Shown piece after piece: positions 38,911-47,844 of a DNA stretch of 64,000 nucleotides. The notes under the pieces are model-generated. The model was given only the letters and a program-made list of their open reading frames with translations. It made no database searches and had not been told where the DNA came from. The DNA is taken from assembly GCA_039613835.1 (NCBI GenBank), contig CP154827.1:404501-468500 (forward strand), read 5' to 3'. The position numbers were made by a program, and so were the translations under genes. The first letter of the stretch is position 1. Every line of letters starts with the position of its first letter. This stretch comes from Acetobacteraceae bacterium. GTDB lineage: Bacteria > Pseudomonadota > Alphaproteobacteria > Acetobacterales > Acetobacteraceae.

Positions 38911-40011
38911 ATGATTGATAACGTCGTGGCGCCTGATCAGGCAGCTTCGTTCAGCCTTGCGATTGACGCGATGGGCGGGGATGACGCGCCCGAGATTGTC
39001 GTTGCCGGGTTAGATCTGGCCGCCGACCGCCATCCGGGCGCGCGCTTCCTCCTTTTCGGTGATGAAGCCAGGCTGACGCCTCTCCTTGCACGCTATAAAA
39101 AAGCGGCGCAGATTGCGCAGATTGCCCACACGACGGAAGCGATCACGATGGAGATGAGGCCGACATCGGCCCTGCGCCTTCGGGACTCCTCTTTGAGAAT
39201 GGCCATCGCGGCCGTGGCGGATGGTCGGGCACGCGGTGTTGTTTCCGCGGGGAATAGCGGCGCCCTGCTCGCGCTGGCCAAGATCCTCCTCAAAATCCTT
39301 CCGGGTATCTCCCGCCCTGCCATGGCGGCCGTTAACCCCTCCGCGCGGGGTGATGTCGTCATGCTGGATCTCGGGGCGAATATTTCCTGCGATGCGCGAA
39401 ATCTCGTCGAATTTGCGGTCATGGGTGAAGCTTTTTCCCAGGTTGTGCTCGGCCTGCCTGCTCCGCGCATTGGCCTGCTCAATGTCGGGGTTGAAGAGCT
39501 GAAAGGTGATGAGCGCCTGAGATGCGCTGCCGATGCCTTGCGCGCGTCTCCGCTCAGTGCGCAATTTCTCGGCTTTGTTGAAGGGCATGACATCACGGCG
39601 GGGACGGCGGATGTCGTTGTCACTGACGGGTTCACCGGCAATATCGCCCTTAAAACGGGTGAGGGGGCGCTCAAGCTTGCAGCCCAGCTTCTGCAGCAGA
39701 TTTTCAAAACGAATCTGCTGACGAAAATCGGTTATATTCTCGTGCGCCCTGGGTTGCGTCGGATGCGAGAATGGATTGACCCTCGCCAATATAATGGTGC
39801 CGTTTTTGTGGGGCTGAATGGCATTGTCGTCAAATCCCATGGTGGCGCCGACGCTGAGGGTTTCGCCTCTGCGATTGATGTCGCGATGAATGCTGTCGAT
39901 AATGAGGTGAATAAAAAGATCCGTTCCCGGCTTAAGCAGATTCAGTTCCTGCAGGAAGCCCCTGACGCATCTAAGAGCGGCGCCACCAATACAGTTGAAC
40001 ATTCTAAATAA
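38911..40011 (+). CDS. plsX: Phosphate acyltransferase PlsX
   Basis: PlsX makes acyl phosphate from acyl-ACP, which PlsY uses to start phospholipid synthesis. The 366-residue protein has AIDAMGGDDAPEIVVAG near its N-terminus, VSAGNSGALLA, and VVTDGFTGNIALKTGEG. I prefer ATG at 38911, with GAGG upstream, to the GTG four codons earlier. It lies between rpmF and fabH as usual. Confidence 0.95.
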   Translation: MIDNVVAPDQAASFSLAIDAMGGDDAPEIVVAGLDLAADRHPGARFLLFGDEARLTPLLARYKKAAQIAQIAHTTEAITMEMRPTSALRLRDSSLRMAIAAVADGRARGVVSAGNSGALLALAKILLKILPGISRPAMAAVNPSARGDVVMLDLGANISCDARNLVEFAVMGEAFSQVVLGLPAPRIGLLNVGVEELKGDERLRCAADALRASPLSAQFLGFVEGHDITAGTADVVVTDGFTGNIALKTGEGALKLAAQLLQQIFKTNLLTKIGYILVRPGLRRMREWIDPRQYNGAVFVGLNGIVVKSHGGADAEGFASAIDVAMNAVDNEVNKKIRSRLKQIQFLQEAPDASKSGATNTVEHSK

Positions 40012-40090
40012 CGCCTGTTTTGCACTAAACTGTACTTTGCCGGGCCGATCCGACACGGTAGAGTGTCGTGCAAAAAAAAAGGAAGTCTTT

Positions 40091-41047
40091 ATGCTTGTCC
40101 GCTCTAAACTGATCGGGTTCGGGGGGTATCTCCCTGACAAAATCGTCACAAACGCGGACCTCTCAACTCGGGTCGATACATCGGACGTGTGGATTCGCAC
40201 CCGCACCGGCATCGCACAACGTCACATTGCCGGGCCGGACGATTCGGCGGCCAGTATGGGGGAAGCCGCCGCACGGGCCGCACTCGAATATGCTGGCGTT
40301 GATGCGGAGACGGTGGATGCCATCATCGTCGCCACCGCCACGCCGGACCAGCCTTTCCCCGCCGTCGCGACACGCATTCAGGGTGCGCTCGGCTTTAAAC
40401 ATGGTTTTGCCTTTGATATCAGCGCCGCGTGTTCCGGCTTTATTTACGCGCTGGCCGTTGCCGATTCCCTCATTCAGACAAAGCAGGCGCGCCGGGTGCT
40501 TGTGATCGGGAGTGAGGTTTACTCCCGGATTCTCGATTGGTCCGATCGCACCACATGTGTGCTTTTTGGCGATGGGGCGGGCGCTGTACTGCTCGATGTC
40601 GCTGAGCCGGAGTCGGAGAGCGCCATCCTGTCGACTCACCTGCATAGTGACGGTGCCCATGCCGATATTCTCTATGTGGAACGTGAGGGGAAAGACAGCC
40701 CGTCCCTCCGTATGAATGGCCGGGAGATCTTCCGACACGCCGTGACAAAGCTCGCGGAGGTTGTGGATGAGGCCCTGCATGCACATGGCATGACAGGCAA
40801 GGACGTGCAGTGGCTCGTCCCGCACCAGGCCAATCTACGCATCATTGATGGCGTCGCGAAAAAGCTGGCCCTGCCTCAGGAGCGCGTCATTGTGACGGTT
40901 GACCGCCACGCCAATACCTCCGCCGCCTCCATCCCCTTGGCGCTCAACGAAGCTGTTCGCGACGGGCGTGTAAAAAAGGGTGAAATTGTGTTGTTGGAGG
41001 CGCTTGGAGGCGGACTTACCTGGGGCGCCGCGCTTCTGAGACTGTAA
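40091..41047 (+). CDS. fabH: 3-oxoacyl-ACP synthase III FabH
   Basis: FabH condenses acetyl-CoA with malonyl-ACP to start fatty-acid elongation. The 318-residue protein has catalytic Cys114 in DISAACSGF, the histidine of VPHQANLRI and the asparagine of HANTSAAS. The ATG at 40091 is preceded by AAGGAAG and opens the conserved N-terminus, so the longer frame from 39995 is rejected. Confidence 0.97.
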   Translation: MLVRSKLIGFGGYLPDKIVTNADLSTRVDTSDVWIRTRTGIAQRHIAGPDDSAASMGEAAARAALEYAGVDAETVDAIIVATATPDQPFPAVATRIQGALGFKHGFAFDISAACSGFIYALAVADSLIQTKQARRVLVIGSEVYSRILDWSDRTTCVLFGDGAGAVLLDVAEPESESAILSTHLHSDGAHADILYVEREGKDSPSLRMNGREIFRHAVTKLAEVVDEALHAHGMTGKDVQWLVPHQANLRIIDGVAKKLALPQERVIVTVDRHANTSAASIPLALNEAVRDGRVKKGEIVLLEALGGGLTWGAALLRL

Positions 41048-41074
41048 CAGTTACTGTTTTATTGACGTTAATAT

Positions 41075-41103
41075 TTGACGCAAAAAATTACCGTGGTAGC
41101 TTG
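41075..41103 (+). promoter_or_regulatory. Possible ihfA promoter
   Basis: A TTGACG near 41075-41080 followed after about 16 bases by TAGCTT resembles a sigma-70 promoter in the fabH-ihfA gap. A second TTGACG lies about 14 bases further upstream. Evidence is limited to these matches. Confidence 0.35.
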
Positions 41104-41108
41104 TGCAC

Positions 41109-41471
41109 ATGTCTACAATCACACGCGCTCATCTGGTCGATTTACTTCACACCCGTATAGGTTTGTCGCGGCAAGACAACTCTGACGTGCTTGAAAGCGT
41201 ATTAGAGAATATCGCAGCAAGCCTCGAGTCCGGCGAAACCGTGAAATTAAGCGGTTTCGGGACGTTTGCCGTCCGCAAAAAGGGCCGTCGCATTGGTCGC
41301 AACCCCAAGACGGGGGAAGAAGTGGCCATACAACCCAGGAGTGTCCTGATTTTCAGGCCAAGCCAGATGTTGAAGTCAGCCCTCCGCGCAGCCCCCATCA
41401 AGGAAAAGAGAGTCGTCGAGGAGGTCACGCAAAATGGTCGATGGAAGACCTGTTCCCGATTCTCAAGATGA
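41109..41471 (+). CDS. ihfA: Integration host factor subunit alpha
   Basis: The 120-residue protein starts MSTITRAHLVDLLH and has the VKLSGFGTFAVRKK and [15 protein letters not shown] elements of IHF-alpha. About 25 residues at the C-terminus exceed the usual length, and the last 38 bases overlap the merR start. ATG at 41109 is used; an in-frame GTG lies two codons earlier. It partners the ihfB product at 28428. Confidence 0.94.
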   Translation: MSTITRAHLVDLLHTRIGLSRQDNSDVLESVLENIAASLESGETVKLSGFGTFAVRKKGRRIGRNPKTGEEVAIQPRSVLIFRPSQMLKSALRAAPIKEKRVVEEVTQNGRWKTCSRFSR

Positions 41472-42159
41472 CGCGTTTGGCGCTGCCTCAGCCAAGAGAT
41501 GCGGCAAGAAAGCGCCCGACGCCTATCGCACGATAAGTGAAGTCGCTGACCTTCTTCACGTCCCTCAACATGTGCTACGATTCTGGGAAACGCGGTTTCA
41601 TGAGGTCGCGCCGCTTAAAAGTGGCGGTGGCCGTCGTTATTACAGCCAGGATCAGATCGACCTGCTCCGCCGGATTTCGGAGCTTCTCTACGTTGAGGGA
41701 TATACGATCAAAGGCGTGCAACGCGTTCTGAGGGGTCATGGTGAGGCGCCGATGGCTGAAGCGACGTTCAGAACGTCAGATTACGCTTCTGCAGTCGGTT
41801 TCGCTGAGGATAGTGCGGCACCCTTCGTTTATCAGCCGGGAAGCACGCAGAACTTCCAGGACGGCATCAACGCCGCGGCCCGGTCGAAAACACTTGAAGA
41901 CTCACCGCGAGGCCATTCGGGACGGGCGCAAATCATGCCCGGTAGTGCACCCCGCATGCGCAATGGCGCAGAATCGAAAATGACGTCAGACTCTGGCGAT
42001 ACCAGCCCGGATCGTAAGGCTGATGAGGCAGCGAATGGGGCGCAAATGGATTCGGCGCGATACACACAATTGATGGATAAGCAGGCGCAATTAATTGAGC
42101 TCCTGCGTGACTTGCGGGTTGAGTTGCTGGCGCTGCGCAAAAACCTCCCCTTACCATAG
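41434..42159 (+). CDS. MerR-family transcriptional regulator
   Basis: The 241-residue product has a MerR DNA-binding domain at about 28-98 (AYRTISEVADLLHVPQHVLRFWE in pieces, then GGGRRYYSQDQIDLLRRI) and a long, poorly conserved tail ending in a helical segment. This domain next to ihfA is a standard alphaproteobacterial arrangement. The ATG at 41434 has GAGGAGG about nine bases upstream and lies inside ihfA. Its target is unknown. Confidence 0.92.
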   Translation: MVDGRPVPDSQDDAFGAASAKRCGKKAPDAYRTISEVADLLHVPQHVLRFWETRFHEVAPLKSGGGRRYYSQDQIDLLRRISELLYVEGYTIKGVQRVLRGHGEAPMAEATFRTSDYASAVGFAEDSAAPFVYQPGSTQNFQDGINAAARSKTLEDSPRGHSGRAQIMPGSAPRMRNGAESKMTSDSGDTSPDRKADEAANGAQMDSARYTQLMDKQAQLIELLRDLRVELLALRKNLPLP

Positions 42160-42177
42160 AAAATCCCTTTAAGGCTC

Positions 42178-42206
42178 TTGCAGGCGGGGCCGCCCCCTGC
42201 TAAATG
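42178..42206 (+). promoter_or_regulatory. Probable tRNA-Pro promoter
   Basis: TTGCAG (42178-42183), a 17-base GC-rich spacer and TAAATG (42201-42206) lie 22 bases upstream of tRNA-Pro. The GC-rich spacer and following bases resemble a stringent tRNA promoter. Confidence 0.55.
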
Positions 42207-42227
42207 CGCAGGGGTCCAAACGACGGA

Positions 42228-42301
42228 CGGGTAGTAGCGCAGCCTGGTAGCGCATCAGTCTGGGGGACTGGGGGTCGTGGGTTCGAATCCCGCCTGCCCG
42301 A
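42228..42301 (+). tRNA. tRNA-Pro(GGG)
   Basis: A full cloverleaf can be drawn: acceptor CGGGTAG with CTGCCCG, D arm AGCGCAGCCTGGTAGCGC, anticodon stem TCAGT/ACTGG with loop CTGGGGG (anticodon GGG), and T arm with GTGGGTTCGAATCCCGC. The CCA end is not encoded. It reads proline codon CCC. Confidence 0.94.
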
Positions 42302-42324
42302 TATCTCCGTCCGCGTTTAGTCTC

Positions 42325-43497
42325 TCACGAAGCAATCTCGTTTTTCCGGTGCGGAGCGCTTACCGTTTCCGTATTGCTCCACATCCTCCATAGCATATGC
42401 AACGCCGCCATGATGGCTGGCCCGAGGAAGAGCCCGAGCAACCCCCAACTCTCCACCCCGCCAAGTATGCCGAGAAGCACCCAGAGGAACGGCATCCTGA
42501 TCGTCCCACCGATAATGACGGGGCGGATGAAATGGTCGGCAATGAAGATGACGAGGCAGCCTATGGCGATAATCAGGCATGCCGCAACCATTTTGCCTTG
42601 AATCAGCACCAGAAGCGCCGCGACCATCACCGTCGGCAGGGCGAGAAACGGAATCATCGCTGCGACACCAGTCAGAAAGGAAAAGAGAATCGGCTGCGGC
42701 GTACCTGCGAAAGCGTACGCGACACCCATCACGAAGCCCTCTCCCAGCCCTACAAAAACGAGACCGGCAATGGTGCCATGAATCGAGAAAATAATCTGAC
42801 GTGCGATGATTTCCCCACGTTGCCCGAATGTCCTCTCAGAAACGGTGATGAGGCGCGCGATAATGCTTGCGCCATCCCGGAGGAGGAAAAACAGCGTTAA
42901 AATGGAAAAGAGGAAGAGGGTCGAACGTCGCAGGATGAGGGAAGTGACCTGTTTCGTCACCGCGACGCGATGCCCGCCTGTATCGAGAGAATGGAAAATC
43001 TGATTCAGTTGCTGCGGATCAGCGAGATATTTCTCCCAGGCATTGGCGACGGGTGCCTGAAGAAAAGGGAGTTCCTCCAGCCATGGCGGGGCGGGGACAC
43101 CCTCATGCCGGACCGAATCCAGCCAGTGCAGCGCTCCTTGCGCCTCCTCCGCTGTTTTCACGGCCAGATAGCTCATCGGGATGAGGAAGATCAGCGCGAC
43201 AAAAAGCGTGAACAGGGCAGGAATCCAATTGGAATGGCCCCATCTTTGCACAGCATGTCGATAAAGTGGCCAGCAGGCGATGGCGAAGACGCAACCCCAA
43301 AGCAGGGCTGGCAGAAAGGATTGGAGGGTATAAAGGGCGAGAAGCACAAAAAACACGCCGAGCAACGCCCGGGCGCGCCGCTGTGCGGGGCTGCTCATTT
43401 CCTCAGGGGGCGGTGGGGCGGCCTCCACGGTGCGGCGGCGGGATGGCTTGCCGGGTTTACGTGCTGAGCTTGGAGGATGTTCGGCGCCAGTTTTCAT
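42325..43497 (-). CDS. AI-2E-family (PerM/YdiK-like) membrane protein
   Basis: The 390-residue protein has the family pattern of two N-terminal membrane segments, a soluble loop, and five or six C-terminal segments including FLLRDGASI, GFVMGVAYAFAGTPQPILFSF region and GIRPVIIG-like FIRPVIIGGTIRMP. Members are putative transporters, only a few with known substrates. Start ATG at 43495-43497 has AGGA upstream; a TTG at 43575 would add a charged extension. Convergent with tRNA-Pro. Confidence 0.9.
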   Translation of the reverse strand: MKTGAEHPPSSARKPGKPSRRRTVEAAPPPPEEMSSPAQRRARALLGVFFVLLALYTLQSFLPALLWGCVFAIACWPLYRHAVQRWGHSNWIPALFTLFVALIFLIPMSYLAVKTAEEAQGALHWLDSVRHEGVPAPPWLEELPFLQAPVANAWEKYLADPQQLNQIFHSLDTGGHRVAVTKQVTSLILRRSTLFLFSILTLFFLLRDGASIIARLITVSERTFGQRGEIIARQIIFSIHGTIAGLVFVGLGEGFVMGVAYAFAGTPQPILFSFLTGVAAMIPFLALPTVMVAALLVLIQGKMVAACLIIAIGCLVIFIADHFIRPVIIGGTIRMPFLWVLLGILGGVESWGLLGLFLGPAIMAALHMLWRMWSNTETVSAPHRKNEIAS

Positions 43498-43702
43498 GTC
43501 CGTCCTGATTGCTTCCCGCTTTTCCGCGGAGGGGAGGGGGTCGTCAAATGGCAAGTCTCTGCGCCGGATTGACAAGAATCTTTTATAGCAAAAATAAGGA
43601 TGCGCCGCTGAGTCTTTTCAGAGCTGACGCGCAGCCTCGCTTTAAGAGGTCGAAGGCTCGAATTTGATGTCCTGATAAAGGACAGCCCTGATTTCTCGCG
43701 AT

Positions 43703-44455
43703 TCATGGGGGGATAAAAAGGCCATGACGTATAAAGAAGTCGATGAGCAAAAGATTGACATTAAATTTGAATTTGTCAGTGTCCCGAACAAGTTCCAGAA
43801 CGGTCTCCAGCTTCATCAGTTCAAACCGCGTCACTTCGCCATCCACGGGGCGGGGTGTGAAATCTTCTGGCAGGATCAGGTCATAGCAATAAAGCGTGTC
43901 GCGCCTTAAACCTTCAGGCCGGTTCTGGACGTAATTCAGGAGGCCGACCTGTTGGGCCTGTCGGCTCAACGATGCCGGGATGCCAGCCTCCTCGGCCGCT
44001 TCCTTGATCATTGTATCAAAAGGGGACAACCCGGCGGATACGCCACCTGCGGCGAGGTGATCCAGCTTACCCGGGTCAAGACGTTTATTCGCCGCACGAT
44101 GCCCGACCCAGAGGGAGCATTGATTGTCGCGCATGACAACGCAATTCATATGCACGCCGCGCGCGGCCATCCCGAGAAGCGGCAGCGCGCCACGATCAAT
44201 CTGGCCAAGCGCATGCCCACTGGACGTGAACACGTCAAAAAGCTCTTTAAAACAACGGAATAACTGTTTCTGCGACAGGATCTCGCCAATTTCGGTCAGG
44301 CGATATTGCCCGGCAATATGAACGCCTTTCTGCAGCGCCGCGTCGCCTTCTTCCTGCGGGATATGTGTGGCGATATCGGCGGCGACCTATCCTATCAGAT
44401 GGCCGTGATAGAAGAGCGGTTGCCGTGTCGTGCGGAGAGAGGAAGGGCGTAACAC
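43703..44455 (-). pseudogene. DUF4743/NUDIX hydrolase gene with internal stop
   Basis: The C-terminal part (43703-44233) encodes a NUDIX domain with the box GGVSAGLSPFDTMIKEAAEEAGI (in pieces), most like the DUF4743-linked, thiamine-pyrophosphokinase-related NUDIX group. The same frame continues upstream through an N-terminal DUF4743-like part (GVHIAGQYRLTEIGEIL) but meets TAG at 44387-44389, then continues as FYHGHLIG. A tryptophan (TGG) would be expected at this site (GWV pattern), so a single nonsense change is likely. Translation could restart at GTG 44231-44233, leaving the NUDIX domain. The upstream start (GTG near 44455) is uncertain. Confidence 0.72.
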
Positions 44456-44775
44456 GCTTATTTTTTCAAAAAAGGGTCGTCTCTGTGCCCTCTGCCTTAA
44501 CACATTCCATTCTCTGCTACATTCCTTCCGCGCTTTATCGGCGGCTCGTTTCGGGGCATAACGGGCGAGCCATGTCACGTCGCAACTGGCCTGGCCCGGA
44601 TGGCTGTTCGGATGACTTTTAACACAACTCCGGCCAAAAAGCGTGCCAAATGCACGGGATCTGTGCTTTCAGCTTGACGAAATCAAGCCTCTCCGTCATA
44701 AGCCGCGCCTGAATACCCATGTCGTGTGCCGGGGAGACCTCTCGGCGATCGAGAATTGTTTCGAGGAAATCTGCT
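44456..44775. other. Intergenic region between NUDIX remnant and rpmB
   Basis: About 320 bases with no supported gene. It lies between divergent genes and must contain the rpmB promoter, but no clear -35/-10 pair stands out. Confidence 0.35.
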
Positions 44776-45078
44776 ATGTCTCGCCGTTGCCAAATTACAG
44801 GCAAAGGCGTGCTGACTGGCAATAATGTCAGCCACGCCAATAACAAAACGCGCCGCCGCTTCCTGCCTAATCTGCAGGAGATCACACTTCTGTCCGACAC
44901 GTTGCAGACGGGCGTGCGTCTGCGCCTCAGCACGCAGGGCATCCGCACGATTGAGCATAATGGCGGGCTTGATGCCTTCCTGCTTTCGACACCGAATCGC
45001 AAGCTCCCCGCGGAAGCGCAGATTATCAAGCGCCGCATCCGTCGCGTGATGGAAAATCGGGCCGAAAAGTCAACTTGA
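44776..45078 (+). CDS. rpmB: 50S ribosomal protein L28
   Basis: The 100-residue protein starts [29 protein letters not shown] (shown in the L28 pattern CQITGKG and [11 protein letters not shown]) and ends with the basic region [16 protein letters not shown] at 44776 is chosen over a GTG at 44719 because the extra residues do not belong to L28. Confidence 0.96.
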   Translation: MSRRCQITGKGVLTGNNVSHANNKTRRRFLPNLQEITLLSDTLQTGVRLRLSTQGIRTIEHNGGLDAFLLSTPNRKLPAEAQIIKRRIRRVMENRAEKST

Positions 45079-45089
45079 CGGTCGGCCCC

Positions 45090-45118
45090 TCCCGGATGAC
45101 GCCTGTCTGCATCCGGGA
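45090..45118 (+). terminator. Hairpin downstream of rpmB
   Basis: TCCCGGATG at 45090-45098 is the perfect reverse complement of CATCCGGGA at 45110-45118. Only a weak T run follows (TATTCTGAAGTTTT), so it may be a terminator or a 3' protective hairpin. Confidence 0.5.
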
Positions 45119-45286
45119 TATTCTGAAGTTTTAGAGCCTTATCGTCAGCCGTCTTTGATCCGTTTCCTTGACGCGTGGCGACATGGTCGATCCAAAGCCC
45201 CCTCTGGTGAATAGGGGATTGTGACGGCCTCGGCGGGGTGTTTCAGAAGGTCTGAAGCGCCTCAAGTGCATTGTGGAGGTTTATCC

Positions 45287-47392
45287 GTGTCCGACAGCAG
45301 CGTCGCAGAAGCCAAATCGGCTCTCTCCAAAATCCGAAATATCGGCATCACAGCGCATATTGATGCCGGCAAAACGACGACGACGGAGCGTATCCTTTAT
45401 TACACCGGCATGTCCCACCGTATTGGTGAAGTCCATGACGGTAACACAACCACAGATTATATGACGCAGGAGCGTGAGCGCGGCATCACAATCACTTCAG
45501 CCGCTGTGACCTGTGAGTGGAATGCGCACCGAATCAACATCATCGACACACCTGGCCATATTGACTTCAATATTGAGGTCAATCGCTCACTGCGCGTTCT
45601 TGATGGTGCGATCTTCATTATCGAGGGTGTGGCCGGTGTCCAGCCGCAATCCGAGACGAACTGGCGCCTTGCGGATCGTTACAACGTCCCGCGCATCATC
45701 TTCATCAATAAGCTTGATCGCACGGGCGCGGATTTCTATCGCGCTTTCGACACATTGAAGGAAAGGCTTGATATCGTCGCCATTCCGCTCCAGCTGCCGA
45801 TCGGCGCGGAGGAGAATTTTGTTGGTGTGGTTGATCTCGTTGAAATGCGCGCCATCATCTGGGAAAGCGGTGAGCTGGGTGCGAAATTCCACTATGAGGA
45901 TATTCCGGCCGAGCTGAAGGAAAAAGCTGAGGAAGCCCGCCAGAACCTGCTCGACACGGCGCTGAGCGTCGATGAGACGGCGATGGAGGAATATTTCGAG
46001 AAAGGCGACGTCGCGGTTGAAACGCTGAAGAAATGCATCAAGAAGGGTGCTATTTCCGGTGAGTTCCGCCCGGTCCTTTGTGGCACAGCCTTCAAAAACA
46101 AGGGCGTCCAACCCCTTCTTGACGCGGTGATTGATTACCTTCCGGCGCCGGATGAGGTTGAGGGCATCCGCATTGCGCCGCCGGAAGATGAGGAAGCGGA
46201 TGAAAACTTCCTGCCGGTCGTCCCGGTCGATCCGGATGGTAAATTTGCGGGCCTCGCATTCAAAATCATCTCCGACAAATATGGCACGCTGACCTTCGTG
46301 CGCGTCTATCGCGGTGTGCTTAATGCCGGTGATACCGTGATCAACACGATCAAAGGCCATAAAGAGCGCGTGGGTCGTATGTTCCAGATGCATGCAGATA
46401 AGCGTCAGGAGGTCAAATCCGTCGCCGCTGGTGATATCGCGGCTTTCGCGGGGCTGAAAGACACGGTCACGGGTGACACACTTGCGGATGCGAGTGACCC
46501 TGTCGTGCTTGAGCGTATGCAATTCCCTGTCCCGGTCATTGATATTTCCGTTGAGCCGAAGACGAAGGACGCGGTTGAGAAAATGACCCTCGCCCTGCAG
46601 AAGCTTGCGGCGGAGGATCCTTCCCTTCAGCTCAAGACGGATCAGGAAACAGGGCAGACCATCCTTTCCGGCATGGGCGAGTTACATCTCGACATTATTG
46701 TTGATCGTCTGCGGCGTGAATATGGCGTTGAGGCCAATGTTGGCGCGCCGCAGGTTGCTTATCGTGAGACGATCACCCAGACGCATGTTGAGACCTACAC
46801 TCATAAGAAACAGTCAGGTGGGTCGGGTCAGTACGCTGAGGTGAAGATCGAATTCACCCCGGTTGAGCGGAATGCGGATATTCAGTTTGAGAACAAAGTC
46901 GTGGGTGGCGCTGTTCCGAAGGAATATATCCCGGCGGTTGAGAAGGGCATTCGTGTCCAGTCATCCACGGGTGTTCTGGCGGGCTTCCCGACGGTGGACT
47001 TCAAGTTCACCCTGCTTGACGGTAAATATCACGATGTCGACTCATCGGCCCTGGCTTTTGAAATCGCGGCAAAAGCGTGTTTCCGTGAGGGGATGAAGAA
47101 GGCGGGCCCCGTCATTCTTGAGCCCATCATGAATGTCGAGATCACGACCCCGAATGATCACGTTGGTGATGTGGTGGGTGACCTCAATCGCCGCCGTGGC
47201 ATCATCCAGAGTCAGGAGACAGCGGGCTCAACTGTGATGATCCGGTCTCAGGTGCCGCTGAAAGAGATGTTCGGGTATATCTCGCATCTGCGTTCAGCCA
47301 CGAAGGGCCGCGCTTCCTTTACCATGCAGTTCCACCATTATGATCCTGTTCCGCGCAATGTCGCGGATGAGATCATGGCGAAATCTGCCTGA
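45287..47392 (+). CDS. fusA: Elongation factor G
   Basis: EF-G drives ribosomal translocation. The 701-residue protein has [19 protein letters not shown] (as G1 AHIDAGKTT), switch [18 protein letters not shown] and the five-domain layout ending in the beta-barrel and EF-G C domain. The start is GTG at 45287, with GTGGAGG seven bases upstream; the longer frame from 45221 is rejected. Here fusA stands alone rather than in the rpsL-rpsG-tuf operon. Confidence 0.97.
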   Translation: MSDSSVAEAKSALSKIRNIGITAHIDAGKTTTTERILYYTGMSHRIGEVHDGNTTTDYMTQERERGITITSAAVTCEWNAHRINIIDTPGHIDFNIEVNRSLRVLDGAIFIIEGVAGVQPQSETNWRLADRYNVPRIIFINKLDRTGADFYRAFDTLKERLDIVAIPLQLPIGAEENFVGVVDLVEMRAIIWESGELGAKFHYEDIPAELKEKAEEARQNLLDTALSVDETAMEEYFEKGDVAVETLKKCIKKGAISGEFRPVLCGTAFKNKGVQPLLDAVIDYLPAPDEVEGIRIAPPEDEEADENFLPVVPVDPDGKFAGLAFKIISDKYGTLTFVRVYRGVLNAGDTVINTIKGHKERVGRMFQMHADKRQEVKSVAAGDIAAFAGLKDTVTGDTLADASDPVVLERMQFPVPVIDISVEPKTKDAVEKMTLALQKLAAEDPSLQLKTDQETGQTILSGMGELHLDIIVDRLRREYGVEANVGAPQVAYRETITQTHVETYTHKKQSGGSGQYAEVKIEFTPVERNADIQFENKVVGGAVPKEYIPAVEKGIRVQSSTGVLAGFPTVDFKFTLLDGKYHDVDSSALAFEIAAKACFREGMKKAGPVILEPIMNVEITTPNDHVGDVVGDLNRRRGIIQSQETAGSTVMIRSQVPLKEMFGYISHLRSATKGRASFTMQFHHYDPVPRNVADEIMAKSA

Positions 47393-47407
47393 GTCCGGTC
47401 AGAGCGT

Positions 47408-47446
47408 AAAAGAAAGACGCCTCCCATTGGGAGGCGTCTTTCTTTT
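47408..47446. terminator. Bidirectional terminator between fusA and the YeaQ/YmgE-type gene
   Basis: GACGCCTCCC (47417-47426) pairs with GGGAGGCGTC (47429-47438) around ATT-type loop bases, flanked by AAAGAAA on the left and TTTCTTTT on the right. It serves both convergent genes and overlaps the last bases of the minus-strand gene. Confidence 0.88.
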
Positions 47447-47705
47447 AAACAAGCGGCGGTCGGTTTCTTGTGAGAAGTCCATAGAAGAAGAGCAGGATCA
47501 TCGCGCCGATGACGGAGGCGATAAAGCCCGCCGGTTGACCTTCAGCATAGAAGTTCAGCTGCTGACCGATCCACTCAGCGAGAAACGCACCCGCGATACC
47601 GAGGATGATGTTGATAATGAAGTCACTCGGCGCCCGTCCGGGCATCAGCAGCTTGGCGACAAGCCCCACCAGAAACCCGACGACCAACGTCCACAAAATG
47701 TGCAT
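47445..47705 (-). CDS. GlsB/YeaQ/YmgE-family membrane protein
   Basis: This 86-residue protein belongs to the transglycosylase-associated family: three membrane segments with glycine motifs (LVVGFLVGLVAKLLMPG, IILGIAGAFLAEW, FIASVIGAMILLFFYG). ATG at 47703-47705 fits the family; an upstream in-frame start would add ten residues. Function is not established; relatives are often stress-induced. Confidence 0.88.
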   Translation of the reverse strand: MHILWTLVVGFLVGLVAKLLMPGRAPSDFIINIILGIAGAFLAEWIGQQLNFYAEGQPAGFIASVIGAMILLFFYGLLTRNRPPLV

Positions 47706-47844
47706 AAAACGTCTCCAGACATAAAACCACTGCACTGGAAAACGAGTCAGATCGACTTAAGTTGACCCGACAGAAAATTACGCACCGGATCGTGATATTT
47801 CCACACCGCGCAACGGGCCAAACTAGCGGAAAATACGAGGGAAA

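Noticed and set aside
39010..40212. 400-codon open frame on the minus strand opposite plsX
   Set aside because: It mirrors the codon pattern of plsX and fabH, shows no family motifs and overlaps two well-supported genes.
45587..46522. 311-codon open frame on the minus strand opposite fusA
   Set aside because: It is a shadow of a highly biased coding sequence, rich in Arg, His and Asp, without recognisable domains.
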